Origin: Lachnospiraceae bacterium YSD2013
Lineage (GTDB): Bacteria > Bacillota > Clostridia > Lachnospirales > Lachnospiraceae
Assembly: GCA_900100895.1 (NCBI GenBank)
Contig: FMTX01000016.1
Coordinates: 1-64,000, forward strand
Direction of reading: 5' to 3'
Length of the DNA stretch: 64,000 bases
Notes under the pieces: generated by a model
Seen by the model: only the letters and a program-made list of their open reading frames with translations
Databases searched by the model: none
Told to the model about the DNA's origin: nothing
Position numbers and translations under genes: made by a program
In this document: positions 62,444 to 64,000 of the stretch, piece after piece
Position numbering within the stretch: position 1 is the stretch's first letter
How the letters are laid out: the number at the start of each line of letters is the position of its first letter

Positions 62444-63528
62444 GCAGGCACCTGCTGCGTCACACAATGTATATTTCCCCCACCCACAATAATATCTCTT
62501 GCGGGCACGGGCACCACTGTTCTATGTTTACATAACTCAGTCATTATATCTACTGCTCTCTTATCACTCTCAGCGTTAACTCCGCCGAATTGCGGCAAAA
62601 GAACATAATCGTTGCAAAAATAGAAGTTTACATAACTTGCAGCCAGCCTCTCGCCGACTTCACGCACATCTTCACCTTCCTCGAAGGCATATCCTTCCAA
62701 ATCCTCAGGCGTTACCGTCACGGGCACCGAAGGAATCGGAAGCTTGTGAACCTTCATGCCTGCTGCCTCAAGCACCTTAAGGCAGCTAAGCGACATCTCA
62801 TACTGCGGGTCGTTCTCATCATCGGTCCATGCAAGCACCACTTCATCAACATCTATAAATGCACACACATTGTCAACGTGCTCATTGGTCTCATCATTAT
62901 AAATTCCACGGGGAAGCCAGATTACGCGCTCAGCCCCGAGATACGCTTTCAGGCGGTCTTCAATCTGAGCCTTCGTAAGCGACGGATTGCGCCCTTTGCT
63001 AAGCAAACAGCTCTCCGTAACCATCAAAGTTCCCGCACCGTTAGAGTGCACGGAGCCGCCCTCCAGCACGAAATCGCCGGCATCATAATAATCGCAACCG
63101 ACCTCATCGCAAAATGCTGCTGCCAGAGCATCGTCACGCTCCCAGTGCGCATACAAACCGTCCACTTCACCGCCCCAGGCATTAAAGCGCCAGTTTACAC
63201 CACGCACGACACCGTCGGCATTCTTAATAAAAGTAGGTGCCGTATCTCGCGCCCATGCATCATCGGTCGGAATCTTTACAAACCGAACAGCCTCCAAGTC
63301 GCCCAGCATCTTACGCGCCACAGACTCCGTATTGTCGCTTACCACAACATACACAGTCTCGCACTCTGCTATCTTTCTGATAATCGAAGCGAAAACCTTC
63401 TGCGCCGGCTTGGCACCGTGCGGCCATGAACCGGGGCGCTCCGGGAATATCATTATCGTGGCATCATGAGGCTCGAACTCAGCCGGCATCCTGAAGCCGT
63501 CCTTCTTAGGCTCTGAATCTATCCTCAT
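62419..63528 (-). CDS. aguA: Agmatine deiminase
   Basis: The 369-residue enzyme (peptidylarginine-deiminase-like fold) converts agmatine to N-carbamoylputrescine. Hallmarks: [50 protein letters not shown] and the nucleophile Cys in [14 protein letters not shown]. The C-terminal tail after VTQQVP (ARNHRPVL) is encoded by the first bases of repeat R7, which also supplies the stop. It overlaps nspC by 4 bp. Confidence 0.96.
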   Translation of the reverse strand: MRIDSEPKKDGFRMPAEFEPHDATIMIFPERPGSWPHGAKPAQKVFASIIRKIAECETVYVVVSDNTESVARKMLGDLEAVRFVKIPTDDAWARDTAPTFIKNADGVVRGVNWRFNAWGGEVDGLYAHWERDDALAAAFCDEVGCDYYDAGDFVLEGGSVHSNGAGTLMVTESCLLSKGRNPSLTKAQIEDRLKAYLGAERVIWLPRGIYNDETNEHVDNVCAFIDVDEVVLAWTDDENDPQYEMSLSCLKVLEAAGMKVHKLPIPSVPVTVTPEDLEGYAFEEGEDVREVGERLAASYVNFYFCNDYVLLPQFGGVNAESDKRAVDIMTELCKHRTVVPVPARDIIVGGGNIHCVTQQVPARNHRPVL

Positions 63529-64000
63529 GAAAGCCTCTCCTTAAAATCATTATATCCAAAACTCTTTACAACTTTATACTGACCATTCGAGTCAATTACC
63601 GAAATATCCGGCAATCCCATACCGTTAAAGGTATTGTTCTTAACCATCGAGTAAATCGCCATGTCCTCAAACACCAGCGTATCCCCAACTTCCAAGGGCT
63701 TGTCAAAAGAATAATCTCCAATCACATCTCCCGCCAGGCAAGTGCACGAAGAAAGCCTGTAATCATAAGCCTTCTCCCCCTTCTTACCCGAAGCATAAAG
63801 CGGAGGTCTGTAAGGCATCTCAAGCACATCGGGCATATGGCAAGCTGCCGACGCATCGAGAATAGCCACATCTATACCGTTATGAACAATATCCAACACT
63901 CGTGTCACAAGGTATCCCGCATTCAAAGCAATAGCCTCGCCCGGCTCAAGGTACACTTCCACGCCGTAACGTTCCTTAAACTCGCGCACCAGCTTAACAA
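63525..64000 (-). CDS. nspC: Carboxynorspermidine/carboxyspermidine decarboxylase, C-terminal part (5' end outside window)
   Basis: The 3' part of the gene gives the C-terminal beta domain of a PLP-dependent group IV decarboxylase: [20 protein letters not shown] (PLP phosphate site), [21 protein letters not shown], and the active-site cysteine region [15 protein letters not shown] with [24 protein letters not shown]. It makes spermidine (or norspermidine) from the carboxy form. The reading frame is open to the window edge, so it is partial. It heads nspC-aguA-aguB, which together lead from agmatine to putrescine and on to spermidine. Confidence 0.93.
   Translation of the reverse strand, partial: VKLVREFKERYGVEVYLEPGEAIALNAGYLVTRVLDIVHNGIDVAILDASAACHMPDVLEMPYRPPLYASGKKGEKAYDYRLSSCTCLAGDVIGDYSFDKPLEVGDTLVFEDMAIYSMVKNNTFNGMGLPDISVIDSNGQYKVVKSFGYNDFKERLS

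Overview
The window looks like chromosomal DNA of a Gram-positive anaerobe of the Clostridia, most likely a rumen or gut Lachnospiraceae. The grounds are strong AGGAGG-type ribosome sites before nearly every gene, TTGACA/TATAAT promoters, tRNA genes without an encoded CCA, YtrA/BlaI/TetR/XRE-type local regulators, a GH94 cellobiose phosphorylase and a polyamine operon of the kind seen in gut Firmicutes. No phage, plasmid, IS transposase or CRISPR array is visible. Most genes lie on the minus strand.

Layout. 0-13 kb: a membrane protein; a BlaI/M56-peptidase antirepressor pair with clear operators; a NUDIX enzyme and lipoprotein; a GtrII-like glucosyltransferase; a LURP-one-like protein; and a two-gene signalling operon in which a 1216-residue protein (ECF-S-like membrane domain, beta-propeller sensor, HD-GYP) is coupled to a BMP-family binding protein. 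13-17 kb: a hairpin-rich intergenic region with a possible 36-residue peptide, tRNA-Gly, a FliD-C-like protein, asnS and a lipoprotein. 17-22 kb: a YtrA-controlled ABC transporter/CPBP operon. 22-30 kb: a six-gene operon with YlmH, a metallopeptidase-VWA protein, a MoxR ATPase, an LRR protein and a histidine phosphatase, then a large lipoprotein and PspC. 30-38 kb: AraC regulators, a TetR-controlled flavodoxin pair, a 200-bp inverted-repeat-bounded structured region (possible ncRNA), a carboxylesterase, an HD hydrolase and a PD-(D/E)XK-like protein. 38-48 kb: a dyad-repeat array, a membrane-anchored GH3-like protein, a RyR/TrkA-N-like membrane protein, leuS and an XRE-linked ABC transporter. 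48-55 kb: tRNA-Leu, a hybrid histidine kinase, a six-tRNA operon, yfcE/rdgB/amidase and a THUMP methyltransferase. 55-64 kb: a repeat-rich gap, LacI plus cellobiose phosphorylase, a methyltransferase, a second dyad array, a small XRE operon, and the polyamine operon nspC-aguA-aguB.

The most interesting material is non-coding. First, a family of about 105-110-nt elements, seven complete and one partial, each folds as four consecutive hairpins (D, C, B, A) with a TTAGGAAT end. The stem sequences differ between copies but stay complementary, which is covariation. In four copies that end lies directly at the 3' end of a tRNA or protein gene, and it supplies the stop codon of asnS and the changed C-terminus of aguA. 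Second, two clusters hold 40-nt dyads (CAATGGATAA, 19-20 nt, TTATCCATTG and variants), about ten units in all. Third, the 200-bp region at 33.5 kb has perfect 24-bp inverted ends and several internal hairpins.

All functional assignments are from reading motifs in the translated sequence; no database search was possible.
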